From contig RCAB01000108.1 in the NCBI GenBank assembly GCA_003640385.1, positions 62,001 through 126,000 on the forward strand: 64,000 bases of DNA, written 5' to 3'. Source of the stretch: Setaria digitata (taxonomy: Eukaryota; Nematoda; Chromadorea; Rhabditida; Setariidae). The notes beneath the pieces were generated by a model that saw only the letters and a program-made list of their open reading frames with translations, did not search any database and was not told the origin of the DNA. The stretch's first letter is position 1. Every line of letters begins with the position of its first letter. A program made the translations under genes and the position numbers. This document shows, piece after piece, positions 26,527 to 40,100 of the stretch.

Positions 26527-27450
26527 CAGCTGACTTCTAAAATCCCGAATGCAGCAATCCTACCGACAGCTCGATAGGCAGGTCTAGAAATAATTACCCA
26601 TTCACAAAGCATGTCCGTTTTACTCCCATCTATTTTTCACTAATTATTTTATATAAAAGTCAGCAACACGCGGAAGGTAAAAATGAATTGGAAAAGAAAT
26701 GTTGTAATTAGTGGGTTTTTTTTTTTTAAACTAATTTTTATGTGCTATTTCGCATAGAGTTTGTGAACTTGTCGGTCCCTTTGGAAATGACTTAAATTGT
26801 AGGGATGACAATTAATCTGAAATGTGCTGAAGTTTCCTTCCATGTAAAAAAAAAACAAATTTCCAGTGGAGTGCTTCTTCAATTTTGTTGGCTTCAACTG
26901 CTTGGGTTTCCATAAATAGTATTGTTCCAAAAGAACTGCAACAGTGTAGGGAAAAGAGACTTGGAAAAAACAAACTGTTTTTTGATTTCCTAATTACCTA
27001 TGTTATTCATTTCAATCTTTCGGATTATAAAAAAGTAGTTTCTTATTTTTAATTGCCCTATAAGAGCTATAAAATGACAAAAAGATGCAAAAAAGAAACA
27101 CTGTTACCTGTGCTGAAGTCACAATTGGCAAAGTAGGGGAGACGAGAAGGTTAACATCCAGTCGGCATTAACTCGAGAAAATATTGACATGTCAAAGATT
27201 TGTTAGCTTACTGCCAACTGGGAATTCGCTGCATTGACAGGATTGAATTGTTCGATGGTCTTTTAAAAAAATGAAATGAATGAGAAGTACACTTACTACA
27301 TGGATGGCACAAATCGAGTAGCAGCGGAAAAGGGTGAGGTAAAACGGGGCGCTCCTTATTTGCTTGCTTGCTATACCACTAATATAATGTTCGGGTTAAA
27401 TTAACAAAAAGAAGAAGCTAAGCTGCTTTAAAGAACCATCGCATAAAATG

Positions 27451-27492
27451 TGTGACATTCAGTCTCATCATTGTGACATTCAGTCTCATCAT
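27451..27492. repeat. Perfect 21-bp tandem duplication
   Basis: The unit tgtgacattcagtctcatca + t occurs at 27451-27471 and exactly again at 27472-27492. It looks like a recent slippage or repair event. Confidence 0.95.
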
Positions 27493-28803
27493 TTATTTGT
27501 AACTTCCTCTTTACTATTTGGTGAGCTTTAAATTATACCGTTGTATAAACGTGACATAGACAAAAAAAGGGGCAATTTTTTCTGAATGCAAATTCAATAG
27601 TTGTCTAATATATTTAATATTTAGATTTAGTTAGACAAAGTTTCAGTATTTTCGAACTTATCACGTCCTTCTTTGGATGTTCAATGCGTTTGAAACTTTT
27701 CAGCAGCAGTCCGATCAATTGGAACGATCCAATAGAAATCATTTTGTGTTGATTTTTAATATTAATTACCAGCTTAAAACAAACTGAACTGGAGAATTGG
27801 CAGCGTTTTCGCAATCATTAGCAGCAAAAATTCATAACGAAATCTTTATTTGTGTTTTAGTTTTCCTCAACTTTTCACAGTCTTTAAGTTGGTGAAATGT
27901 GGTAAAACTAAGTCATAAGGATGTTTAAGTTGCAAAAGTAAAATGAATATAAACATCTTTAGCATTCCAATATTCCGGAAAGCAATGTGAATTTTCCGCT
28001 GACATATTTCCGAATATATTATAAATAAATGCCGAAGATTCATGAGGGACTGCAATTTTAAAATTCTCAATCATAATGTTGTAACATTTTTAACTCTTGT
28101 TATAAAATAATTCAGTAATTCAATAAAAAAAAAAGGCTAAACGAGAGGAGGAAGCTTATATTTTATAAGCAGATAAAATGCGGGAAAAAAGGTATAGATA
28201 GCTGACATTACAACTGAATTCCTAAGAGAGCTGTTCCTGTGCTCTACAACCTAGCTTCCGGAGCGCTACTGTAGTCTTATTCGATGAAAAAGGACCGTTT
28301 ATTCAGTGAGTGATGTGGCGTGTGTTCAAATGAAGAAATGATTTACATGGAAGAATAAGTCATAGAGGTCATCAACAACATTTATGAAACTGATTGCTCC
28401 TATTTCGGAAGTGTCAAATTCGGAACTCATCTTTAAACACATTTCAACGACCAACTCGTGATAAGCGGTCAGATAGAGCAGACGGCAGAAGTTCGCGAAA
28501 ATTCAATCGTTCACAATATCTTTCCTCATAAACTTCTTAAATTCCAAATCTCTTTTATCTTCTCGTTCTGAATGAAACAAATGCTTGGCTTCAGTGCATT
28601 ATTTTTTTTTTGATCTTCGGAAAGTGCTGTTTTGATAACCATCAATATGTCTATTAAATTATTCCATTCGGCAATCTAAATGGCCTTAATGACTTGCATA
28701 TGCAGTCTAGATTGCTCTGGCTAACATTCAGTGCAAACAGAAAGTGCACACTCAATAATTCTATGTATGGAGCTTAAGAAAATTGAGCTGTCCTATCAAC
28801 TGA

Positions 28804-29025
28804 AAAATCATTCGTTCCATACTAACTGCAAGTAATAATCAGCTGACTATCGCCGTTTCTGTTACTGATATGACGGGAGAAGTGAAGATGCAAGCAGTAT
28901 GGAAGGAGAGAGAGAAGAGGGCTGACAGATGGTCACTCAGCGAGCAACTGTCTTTAGCCTTGAGATTAGTTGTTAAATGGATGGCAGAAGCTATCTGTAC
29001 ATCTTCCTTCTCAGTATGTTACTAA
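28804..29025 (+). other. GC-richer island with open frame, purine-rich
   Basis: Seventy-three open codons; the first ATG is at 28870 (MTGEVKMQAVWKEREKRADR), and a canonical donor (tca|gtatgt) follows at 29014. The middle is a GGAGAGAGAGAAGAGG purine tract. It could be a first coding exon of an unrecognised gene, or a promoter/5' UTR island like those at 44.2-44.8 kb and 54.8-55.3 kb. I recognise no protein. Confidence 0.25.
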
Positions 29026-32000
29026 CGAATAATCTGAGACATCCAAGTTGAAAAATTATTAGTCATACTTCTAAGCGAAAATTAGCGCAGTGCTGGAAAA
29101 AACTTTCGTGGCAAGACATTGTGCAACAGTAAACTTGATGGCGTGGTTTTCGACATAACATGTAAGATAGAAGCTGAAATATTGTATGCGAGAAAGTTCA
29201 TTTTCAACAGAAAAAAAGACGTGAGGAAGAGGTTTAGAAAATTAGTTTCAATGGATTTTATCGACTGTAAACTTGGTAGCATTTTCGCACTATTCGGCAA
29301 ATAAGTTATCCTGACATTCTGAAATGCATAACACTGATCAAAGAGGTCATTTGATAAAGACTTACAATTCGCTTGTCTATCACACACAGCTCACAGTAGC
29401 ATAATTTGAGGACCTTGTAGACAAAGGGTCGCATTAAAAAAAAGTATGAATGACTTTTAATCCCCAAATATATTTAGCATTACAAATAATCCCATCAATA
29501 ATCTGATGCTCGTACGAACCTGGGTTACACTCAAATAAAAATGATACAACTCGAGGTATTCAATTACTAGCTTTTTACCATAAAATGAGGCAACAAGTAA
29601 AGTAGGCTAGGAGGAGAACGGTATTCAGAAAATGGACTATTACCATCAAAAAAAGTCAAGCGCTCTTTAAAACGGAAGAGAAGTCGTATTAACTAAGTAC
29701 CTTCAAGCTTTACAAAACGAATCTACATGTACACATGTGCTGTACATTTATCTGCACAAGCAAATAGACGATGAAGAAAAAAAAACTGATCATGCTTTGT
29801 TATCGTGAAAACCTTCCTCGGGAACAGCAATAGCTGATTCGAGAGTTTGCCAAACTCACTTTGTGGAGAATTTCCATTTGTTAATTCAACATATTAATGA
29901 AGAGAGGATTATGAACTGTCACTGCCAAGAACTAGATTCAACTGAAATTCTTTGATTCCCACTGACTACACAGTGGAACGAGCTAAAGCTGCAAAGGCAT
30001 TTTAGGCATGCACTTTAATAATAATAATAATGATTTAATGTGTCGTTAAACATACTGACCTAAGGGGCCTGTGATTCTCATAAATTATTGTCTTTTCAAA
30101 AATTTAATCAAAAATAATACTGAACTTGCAGATAAAATAAAATTATCAGCACTAATTGGACCAGGGAATTACTTAATCAAAATAATATGTCATCAGGCAG
30201 AAGATACTTACAGAAATTCACTAATAAATTATTGTGAATCGCTTCATCACTATAATCTGATATTGCTAGACCAAAATTTGTTTGTGTAAAACTTGTCATC
30301 ATAAGAATATGCTGAAAAGTAAAACTTAAGAGTTTGGTTAAAAATTTTACTCAATAATAAGTTATCATCGCATTTATTAGCTTGCGGCTGCAAAAAAAAA
30401 AAAAAAAAAAAAAAAGTAAAACAAAATAAAACAACGAATGAAGAGTGATATTAAAAGTGAAAGATGATTTTGTTTACTATCAGATGCAGAATTGTTGGTG
30501 ATGCAGTTAAGGCAATAAGTAGGTCTCCTCACTGGAGGATATTTAGGACATACTAATCTAAGTCCTTTTCGTTCTCGAACCAGCTCGATAAGGGATCACG
30601 GTTCATTGCGTCTTCTGCATATCTGACTTGACAAGTAGAAACAAATAGGCTTCTTTGTCTTCCATCAATATTCATGTTGTTACCAAGTAAACGATTATCC
30701 AACCGGATAACTGCTATACATAATCTTCACTTTCCAAGCCTAAATGCCATAGTCCATCTTCGCTTATACAGATTTTTGAATAATACCAACATGGTACATT
30801 GCAACTTTCCTTCCCTTAAACGAAATAAATCAGTCAGACCTTACCCAAATGGTTTAGAGTCGCCTTACTAATTTGGTGGAGGGATTGCCTAAGGAACTCA
30901 AAGAAAAAAAAAACGTTCATCCCAAAAATTGATAAAATTGGCTATCTCCTCCAGGCTTCAAAATCGTTTTCTTGCCGAAAGTTGATTCGTAATAAAAATC
31001 TTGATTATTGTTTCAAATGCATTTTGTTGCTCTACACAAATACACCTTTCATACATTCATTTGTAAGAATTGCTGCACAGCGCAGTCGTTGTAAAAAAAA
31101 AAATTCTACTTTAATAATTGCTAGTTATTCCGATAATGATAAACAGTTAGTTTTCCTTCAGATATAAATAATTGAAAGTCATTCTATATAAAATATCATG
31201 ATGAAGCAGTTCCCATGACCAAAGGTGCTTTTAGTTGGAATAATACAAAAGGAATAATTTTATTTATAACTAAAAAACTTGATGATTTAAACTTACTCTT
31301 TTAGCTTTGTCACAAAAAATTTCTGGAAAACATATTTAAAAAATTCAATTTAAATAATAAAATTAATCAGTTGTAAGACGTCGGGTTCATCTTAATTAAT
31401 CTGTGAAATATATTTGAAATTGTTTAAATGATGATTTTCGTAAGATCTTTGGAGTAAGTCTCCCTGCATATTTTAAAAAGAAACCAGTATTCAACTGTCA
31501 ATTTATCCATCGGCATCGACATCCGATTCTGGTAACTGGTACCTGCAAACAGCATAAAAGGAGGGTTCTAGAGGCTGCCAATTTACCGCTGACCAAGTAT
31601 TCCTTCGGCGAACTTAATCGGTCCGTTGTAACAACATTTTAAGTCTGTTTTATCATTATTACCAACAATAAACAAAGTGTCCAGTTAGTTTGTCGCTTTA
31701 TATTCATTTTAAAGATGCTATTAGAGCAATTAATGTTCAATAATTAGTCTTCACTGCAAAAGTTTATACTTTATTTGAAGGAACAACCAGGATGTCGGCA
31801 GTGTGGTACTTCACTGTGACAGTAATGTATGTGTTAATCAATGGACAAGATGAAAACGAAATCTTGAGAAGTTTTCGATGGGCACGATGGGGTGGGTACA
31901 CATATTTGTATGCTTGGTATCAGTAGAAAGGATCTGTCTACCTTCTGTTCTCTTCCATACGAAAATAAAAGGGAAACTTTGCCTCCATATCGAATTTTGA

Positions 32001-32272
32001 TTTTCCTCAAGAAATACAAAAGCTTGCTGAATTTGAAGATTAGTTTCTAGTTTTATATTAAATGTATTTACCCGCAAGAGTTTCACAAAAAAAAAAAAAA
32101 AAAAAAATGTGTGAAGGAATAAAAGGGTTACATTTGCACAGATAAAAATTGCAGTTACTACACATAATCGTGACAGGTCAGTTAGGTGAACGATTTCATG
32201 TAGAGATTTCAGTCAGAAAAAGAATTTTACTCTGCCGAATAGAGGTAATAGATATCTTCTACAACACACTAA

Positions 32273-32530
32273 TCAACTGCAGAAGAACGAACGATCGACT
32301 GCACAACATCACACAGGAAGGAACTTGACCAGTGTACGTTAATCGCACGAAATGCAAAAATATTTCGAGATCCTAGCAAATATAAGTGTCGCCGTGAGGA
32401 GATGCCAGCAACCAATTGGAATACATTATTACGAAACTCCACGACGAGACTAGCGTGTCCTATTGGTTGTGAATCAGACTTTAACCTTTCGGTAACCCTT
32501 AAATTTTGCTCACCTGTTGATTTAACTTAA
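32273..32530 (+). other. Long open frame bounded by splice-like sites, cysteine-containing
   Basis: Eighty-five open codons in a GC-richer island. An acceptor (ctgcag, ending 32282) and a donor (tcg|gtaacc, at 32492) would frame a ~70-residue exon that includes FRDPSKYKCRREEMPATNW and RLACPIGCESDFNLS. Several cysteines suggest a secreted domain, but no family fits. The opposite strand is also largely open here, so base composition may explain it. Two CCAAT-like motifs (accaattgg, tattggttg) lie inside, so a promoter is another reading. Confidence 0.27.
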
Positions 32531-34345
32531 CTTTCTCTTCTTAAGTAGGGTTAATCGATTATCGCAATTGATCTTACTTTCTGCTATTAGGAATGCCGCT
32601 TATTGATGTTGTAAAGCGACAGTTTTAACAAAAAATCCATTTATCATTTCATTTTAAGCCGGTTCAGCAGTTTCAATATGGAAGTTACAGAAGCTTAAAT
32701 TATTTTCAAATAATTTCTAGTACTGGAACTAAGGGCGAGAGTGCTGAACGACTGTATTATGAAATTTTAACAGGAACTGAAATGATCAAGTATAAAACAT
32801 ACTAAAGCAAAAGAGGACGATTCATCGACGAATTCTATTAAAGTCTGTATATTTTACAGGTTATAGTCAAATCACCTCAGAATAATCCTCTCTGTCAAAA
32901 ATATTATACATATGGAAAGTATCGTGATCAAAAAGACGGTGATTGGTACCTTTGGCTGACGGAGCCCTGCCGAACAAATTTAACAACTTGGTGCCGTTTT
33001 AAGGATATTCCACTTTTCACACCCAAACTTCAGCATTAAGGTCTCTTAATCTTTTAGTTTTGAATTACATTATTCATATGAAAAGTCTGTCGATGTCCTA
33101 ACTGCAGTAATTAGTGTTCAACTATGCTAATGGAGTGAACTAACAGCGGCACGTCTATACCCTCCGTTTTCATGCCACAAAAAAAAAAAAATAAAAGAAA
33201 TCTGTTACATTCCTATTAACAGAAAATTTACAGGTAATCTACCAAAGAAAGAAATGCCAAATGTAGCTTCATTACTTGCGATGAAATAATATTATTCCAA
33301 TAGCTAATTTAATCAAACTCAAATTCAATTTCTTTTGTCATGAAACTGTAATCTTACTAGTGATTGTTAACTGTAAAAGTTATTTCTGTTAATAGGAAAG
33401 TTAAAAATGCGCTAAGCATTCACTACTTGGAAAGCCAAGCTAAAGCGAGACCCTGATCCCCTCAGACCATCTTGCAGTCTCTGATAGGCACAGTATTAAT
33501 TTTAACTACAGTATTATTGGATAAAAGATCTTGCCTATGTTTAGGATCCGAGCAGTGAGACCTCAAACAGTGGCAAATATAAAGCTTTGTTCGTCTCCCA
33601 TTCTTTTCAGAACCCTGTATCCGCTATCACTGTTTCGTCATTTTGGTTGTCAAAAAAGTTTTTTTTTTTTTTTTTTTTTCTTTTAAACAATGACGTATTT
33701 CAAAATCCTGGTCGAGACAAATCATTCCACTGTGACAAATTTCCAGATTGAACATCTGGTGAACCTTACCAAATAACGCAATAAATTACAACAGATATTT
33801 CAATTAGTTTACTGATCCTTTCTAGACTAATACCGAATAATGCAGTCATAGATCTCAGCATCTAAAATGAATTGAGCCTACAAAGCAATACATTTATACA
33901 CCAACATTAGCAAATTATAGTTTCGTATTTAATTCAGGTTGATAGTCAACGATGATAAATGACGAGAGAGAAATTCATTTTCTAAGGAAAAATTTTATTA
34001 TAGTTGTTTCTGACTATTGACTGAAGCCAATTTGAAAGTATTTTTGACACTTGAAGGGAACATCGTTAGCAAGTGAGGCGTTAATTTATATTCCGATTCT
34101 GCTCAAAATTGCTATTGGGAATCCTAATCAACGCAAGCAGTTTCATCTAATTTGTTGACAATTTTATAATGAAATGCAACAACACGTCACAAATAGCATT
34201 ACACAACAACAATTCGGAACCTATCCCTCAATATTCCGCCTATGAAGAGATAAATGTTTATGTTTCGCATCTTTTTTATTTTTGCCATAAAAAACACAGT
34301 TTTTTCCTTCTGAATTTAAAAAATTGAGAACATTATGTCTAAGAA

Positions 34346-35601
34346 TCATTCAATGCCATGCTGCTGACCGTCGTTCTCAATTTCACGGTCTTCAGCTGCT
34401 ACATTTTTCTCCATTTCACCTTTCTTCCATTTTGTTCGTCGATTTTGGAACCAGATCTTCACCTCAACAAATACTAACCAGTTACTGCTCCTATCCATTT
34501 CTCAAATCTTCTTTCTTTAAGAGAAACAATTCAATTAAAAAGAAAAAATCTCAGATATATGGCAGATTAATATGAAGACACTGACAACAAACTGCAAAAT
34601 GTCACCTATTAAGTTAGAATAATCCACTAAAAAAGATACGTCGAATCAGATAACTAACTCAGTCTTCCAAGCCACTATACAAAAAATATTTATTTTTCCA
34701 ACTGAAATGGACCGAGTGCAAAAATTAGTATGGAACAGAGGAGTGAACAGTAATAAAAAGTGAACAAAAACACGATCTGAACACTACGGGATAAAATATT
34801 TTTTATAGGGGCAGTTAAAACTTTAAAATATGGCGATTAATAATGTAACCCCAAGAGACATAGTAATACGCTGCATCCAGCTTTTATGACTGAGCATTGT
34901 TAAAAGCCTATCTTGTAAGTACCACTTGTCAAGGTGGATATCTATCGAAAAAAGAATGAATCTCTCATTTTTTTCCTCGCCAAACCTTTCACATGGATGA
35001 CAATAGCTTTAATGAGTAAAAAAGTAGTCGTTAGTTCTGTGCGAACAAGAATAATACCTGCGTTTCCGTGACACTGAGTAATTTGGCGAGTTCACCTCGC
35101 TCAGTGGATGACAGGTACTTCTTCTTTTGAAATTGCTTCTCAAGTTCAAGAATTTGTCTGCTAGTGAATGTTGTTCGCGCCTTCTTTTTTTTCTGCGATT
35201 TATTGCAAACAGTTTGAGTTCGGATTGCTTCTAAACTTTTGCCAATGCATTTGCATTTTTCTAGGAAATGGACTTTTAGGAAATAAAAGCTAAAAATAGG
35301 AATATCGGATGATTATAAATAATGTAGCTCAAGAGACCCGTCACTGCAAATTGACCGTTAGCAAGTTTGCGCGAAAGAGTTTTAAAAAAGCATAAATTGG
35401 AAATGGCATGCCTTCAGAATGCACCTCCGTTACTGACGAACTGTTGGACAAGATATCCCGGATAGTGTACGAACTTGTGGGTTTTCTAGTAGTTGTCGGG
35501 ATCAAAATAGGTGGCCAAAGGGGAGTCTGCTGTAACCAAGAGAACAGGTACGGGGATATGACCGGTAACGTAGGCGATGGTGATGGTGAGGATGATGACA
35601 T
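34346..35601 (-). CDS. NK-like homeodomain transcription factor with eh1 motif
   Basis: Three exons, 35601-35425, 35192-35058 and 34462-34346, phase 0 throughout, give 142 residues. The homeodomain spans residues 61-120: [20 protein letters not shown], then [20 protein letters not shown] and [14 protein letters not shown], with W48, F49, Q50, N51 and R53 of the recognition helix all present. The intron falls between homeodomain positions 44 and 45, common in this class. Residues 45-51 (YTIRDIL) fit the eh1 Groucho-binding motif, so it is probably a repressor. The [19 protein letters not shown]...KKYLSSxER pattern is closest, from memory, to Drosophila NK7.1-type NKL genes; exact orthology is unsure. 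The N-terminus is Ser/Pro-rich. An acceptor (gctcag) 12 bases before the ATG supports this start, although the frame is open further upstream. The acceptor of the second exon (tcgcag) was chosen by phase. Confidence 0.88.
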
Positions 35602-35613
35602 TGATGAAGTGGG

Positions 35614-37182
35614 CTGAGCTTCAGCCCGAACTTGGCAAGATACAAACTGACCAGTGATTATGTATAACTGGGTTTGATGTAATTGAGCCAAGCATAACAG
35701 CCGCAAACTACTCAATCAAGTATCTTGGTGAGAACCACCGATCCCTTTAATTACCAGCCATTCATGAAAGCACCACTCAAACCACAATTCAGGATACATT
35801 TATCAGTTGATTCTCTAATAATGTAGAATCATTTAATACTGATTTCAGCAATACATCTTGGTGGAGAAGCTATCAGCATTTATAATCAAGCAACGTATCA
35901 AGAAAAGTCAACAATAAAGAAAAAAAACGAAAAAAGGAAATTTATTCCAAGCCTTTATATGGAACAAAAAAACTTCGTTGGAGAAAAACAGAAATCCGAA
36001 TCTCTGCATGGTGCCACAAGCTCGTTGTGCAAAATGTACCAATCAACTGAAAGCTTAGTCAAGACAGGAGAAAGACGCTATGACTAAAAGTTACAAAAGA
36101 AACAAAAAATACCAACTGCAATTTCTTTTATTTTATTTGACTTCACATATCTGCAATTTCTGTAAAACTTTTTGCCTGTATGAGGAAGAGTAATAGGCGT
36201 GTTTCACTGTTCAGTACGTCTCCTACAATACTACCAGATAAACTATGGGTAATTGAAAGGAATGACTGAAGCAGATAATCACAGTAAGAAATGACTAGGA
36301 GCTGCTGCCAGAAATATCAAAACGTAATGTATCACTTAGCGCTTACTCATCACTTTTATCTATCCATACTTTTTTCTTCCTTTTTTTTAAAACAAACAAT
36401 TAAACTACAGACAATTTTGTCCAATAAATTCACTTCAGCAGCATATGGGTGAATGTAATAAAGGAGGAAAATAATAAAAGCCTCAGCACAATTATAACTA
36501 AAATACTGCAACTCCATAAACGGCAGTGCGAATAAGCAGAAATTTATAGATCGGTGAACGTGATGAATTAAGAACATCAATAAATATATAACTGGGTAAT
36601 GGAGCACTGGAAATTCTTTCAGCGTTAAACAGAAGTAAACTTGAATATCAAAAATAATTTCACAAGTGAATATTGGCATCGTAAGGCAATATGGTGACAC
36701 TACAAATGTTATTTCAGAAATCCATTAACTATGAGCTTCAAAGTCCCAAGGCCTCTTTGTCAAAGCGCAACTACTAACAAAGATAATACGAAAACACTAC
36801 TAGCAGAGGTGAACGTCTTATCCTTTTTTTTTACTCAAAATAATTTAAGGTCCATCAAAGAAAATCCTTACTGAAGATTCCAATAACTCTTTGTATCCAC
36901 GATTCAAAACCACTATTATCATCATAAACCACCATTTACTATCTAAAAGATGTTAAGTGGCAAATTAGAACAAGATGCAGATTTTTACAGCGGGCCTTAA
37001 TATAAGTTTCACCAATGATAAAAACAAAGCATTAAATATTGTTGAGTGCAGAATGACTGATATCAGAAGAGCAGGACTGCTTACAGCATTAATTTGAAAA
37101 GCGCTAGATTTTTAACTCAATTTCAAGAGAGAGTCAAAAAAAAAAAAAAAACCACAAACCGACAAAGATGATCACAAACATA
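35614..37182. other. Intergenic between homeobox gene and nrfl-1
   Basis: AT-rich, holding the 3' UTR of nrfl-1 and the upstream DNA of the homeobox gene. The 114-codon frame at 36356-36700 (-) is hydrophobic but shows no family or splice support. Confidence 0.55.
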
Positions 37183-40100
37183 TCACATATTGGAAACTAG
37201 CTTATATTTTTCCTTCAAACTCATTTGAGTGTCACGTCGAGGATCCTTCTTGCGACTCACCAATCGACTACGTGCTTCGCCAGCACTCAGTTTAAATATA
37301 TCAGGCATTCCTGAAACTACACAAACTTAACAAAGTCGATAAGTAGTAGATAAGATGAGTTCTTTTCCAAATTAATTTCGAGAACGAACAATATCCAGGC
37401 TGAACATTATCAGCTAGCAGAAAGTTTTTCAACAGTCACAGATCACAGTCTAGATAACGACGATAACATAAGATGACAACAGTTTGAAGCTCCGAAACGA
37501 TGGCAGACGATGATGATCAGATTAAGAACTTTTTTACCTAAACAATAATCCAGAAGTAACTGACCACTGAAACTCTCACCACCAGCACTAAGCAATAACT
37601 TTACCGATAAAAAGACATGAGTATAGTCTAAGCACTGGAACATTTTAAATATAGATGCCACGATACACTGAGCTACAAACTTATGACAGAATATTCCAAA
37701 ACATGGAATTTTAAAAGCACAAAATCTTTACAAACCACTTTTATCCACTTTGTCGTTTCTCCCGAACTTTTCAGTATCATCTTGAAGCGACAAATCCATT
37801 CCTTGTTTTAATGGAGCTACTGATGCAGTGACCTTCATCTTTGAATTGGGAGAAGCATTTTTCTGAAGTGATTACAAAACTCAACAAAAAACTGGGATTT
37901 ATCGGCTTTCAAAGTGGAAATTTCTTCACATCACCAATTATGCTCAGGAGAAATTTTCAAAGAAATGATATTTCAGTCAAAATTAACCAATTACGAAATA
38001 GATAACACTGACTCACTTTCATGGTTCAATAATAAAAATTGTGCAGTAAAAAAATGATGCACGAGGAAACCCTTAAAGTAAAGTACGTGTCGGTTGTTTC
38101 TAAAACACTTTGATTTTTCAAAAAAGAAAAAAGAAACCAAGTGTCTCTGATAACCGCAGAAAGCAAAGTTATAAAAATATCTTTTTAGTGAAAAATGCAG
38201 GTAGCAATTTGTACTAATCTCTTAATAATTTATTATGTTTTGGCAAATTCACACGAAAAAATTTCAAAATCATGACACAACAATAGGATATTAAACTCCA
38301 CAAGTGCTACTGCTTTTAAAAAACACAAGTCACCCAAACATGATAGTAGAGTCTGGATTAACTGGAACTTCTGGATGCGAGGTGAAGTCGACCGAATAAA
38401 TTAAAAAGTCAAATTTTGCACATTAATAAAAAGTGACGAAAAAATTCTCAGATTTCAGATAAAATAAAAAATTGCACATCACTGAAATTCAACAACATTC
38501 ACAGTTCTTGAGAAAGTGTCAAGAATGAATATGTACAGCTTCACTTGAATTATTTTTCCGTCTACCATATAGATAAGAAGGATAAAAATGTGGACTGTAT
38601 CTCGAGGAATACAAACACGATTCTTTGAAACTATCCCATATTTTTATTATAAATTATGCTCCCATTTCATTACATTAACTTATCTCTCAATCTCTACCTC
38701 TTTCCTTTACACGCGATGCCACCAATTTCCATTTAAGTCATTTGAGCGTGTTCTACTAATTCTAAGCGAGACAAAGGAGTCAATTCACTTGAAAAAATAA
38801 AATATTTCACTGTAATTTATCATTTTGAGCAGAGAGAAAAGCAAGAAAATTAATTTTATCACAGAATTACTTTTGGTTAAAGTTTGCAATGCTCAACTAG
38901 TAATTAATACATTGTACATAAGGTAAAGCTTTCACGAAGAGATTAAACACTAATTAGTGTTTACCATTATAAAGATGAAATCTGAATGGACTTACATTAG
39001 AATTGAGAGAATGTCCACCAAACATCTTCACTTCGTTTGTCGGCTGAAACAGATGAAAATTCAAAAAGTTCGAGAAACCTCAGAGTAATAGGTGAAACAC
39101 TTCAAATAATATGACAAGCTTATGTAATTATTGCTGAAAAAACGCTAAATGAATGGAAACATAGGACTCCACAAACACTACATATGACAATCCTCCCTTT
39201 AAATTCTGCAACAACCTTATTTGTAATATTATGTTTACAAACCAGACTAGCTGCTAGACTTACTTCAATCCTATATAAAATGCAAAAAGATTGTGGCATC
39301 AGGAGCATTTTATATTCAGCTGTATTTCACAGAGTTTTCTAACAATGAGTCATTTATCTTGTCTCGGATATATGATCCAGTAAGATCGAAAAGGGTTTAG
39401 GAAACACTTCCATGCTGCTGGTGAAGTGCTAGGCTGATGGTACTGGCAATTACTGAACACAATTCCAGATCACTTAAAAAGTAAGATCTCTGTCTATAGC
39501 ATGCTTCAGTCCGATCAGCACAATTCTTCTTCGAGCAAAACAGTAACCAGTGGCATACAAGAAAACCTTAGGCAAAAACAAAGCCGGCAAATCACTTCCT
39601 CATGTTAGGGAAATTATGCCATATTTTCGCGTCAAAAAAAAAAAAAAAGAGAAAATGAAAAGGATATAAAGGTAAATAAAAAAAAAGCTCGCCATTTTTA
39701 ACGACCTATCTAGTAGAGGCTATAAATTTTGAAGCACCGAATCACGCAATAATGAGAAGTGAGCGAACGTACAGCTAGTTTATATTAGAAAGTGATGTCG
39801 AATTAAAGACTGAGCAGGAGCAGAATTCAATAATAGTTGGCAGATAGAAATGGATTACAGTTCCGACCACAAATTCTAGTAAGGAAAACGGAGCCCGAAA
39901 AAAAAAGTAACTTACAATTTGCAATCACACTGGTGTTTTGCACGTATTCTTACGAGGATGTAAAAAATTATAAGAAAAAAGAGACAACATATTAAAGCTG
40001 AAAATAGTACTGATGAGGTATCTCATCACATCTTGTCTGCTATCTCTCAAAAATATCTAATTCAAAATAGTGATGGGATCAAATACTACAATAATGAAGA

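Larger units (their letters stand above)
21544..34345. other. 12.8-kb gene desert upstream of syg-1
   Basis: AT-rich DNA between the syg-1 start and the 3' end of the homeobox gene, both on the minus strand. I found no recognisable protein. GC-richer islands with open frames stand out at 26347-26526, 28804-29025 and 32273-32530 and are listed separately. Short direct repeats and A/T tracts are scattered (for example A24 at 30392-30415). It probably contains the regulatory DNA of syg-1; this is inferred only from position. Confidence 0.55.

Noticed and set aside
35408..35617. 69-codon plus-strand frame, Asp/Gly-rich
   Set aside because: Exact antisense shadow of the first homeobox-gene exon.
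36356..36700. 114-codon minus-strand hydrophobic frame
   Set aside because: Looks membrane-like only because the DNA is T-rich; no family, start context or splice support.
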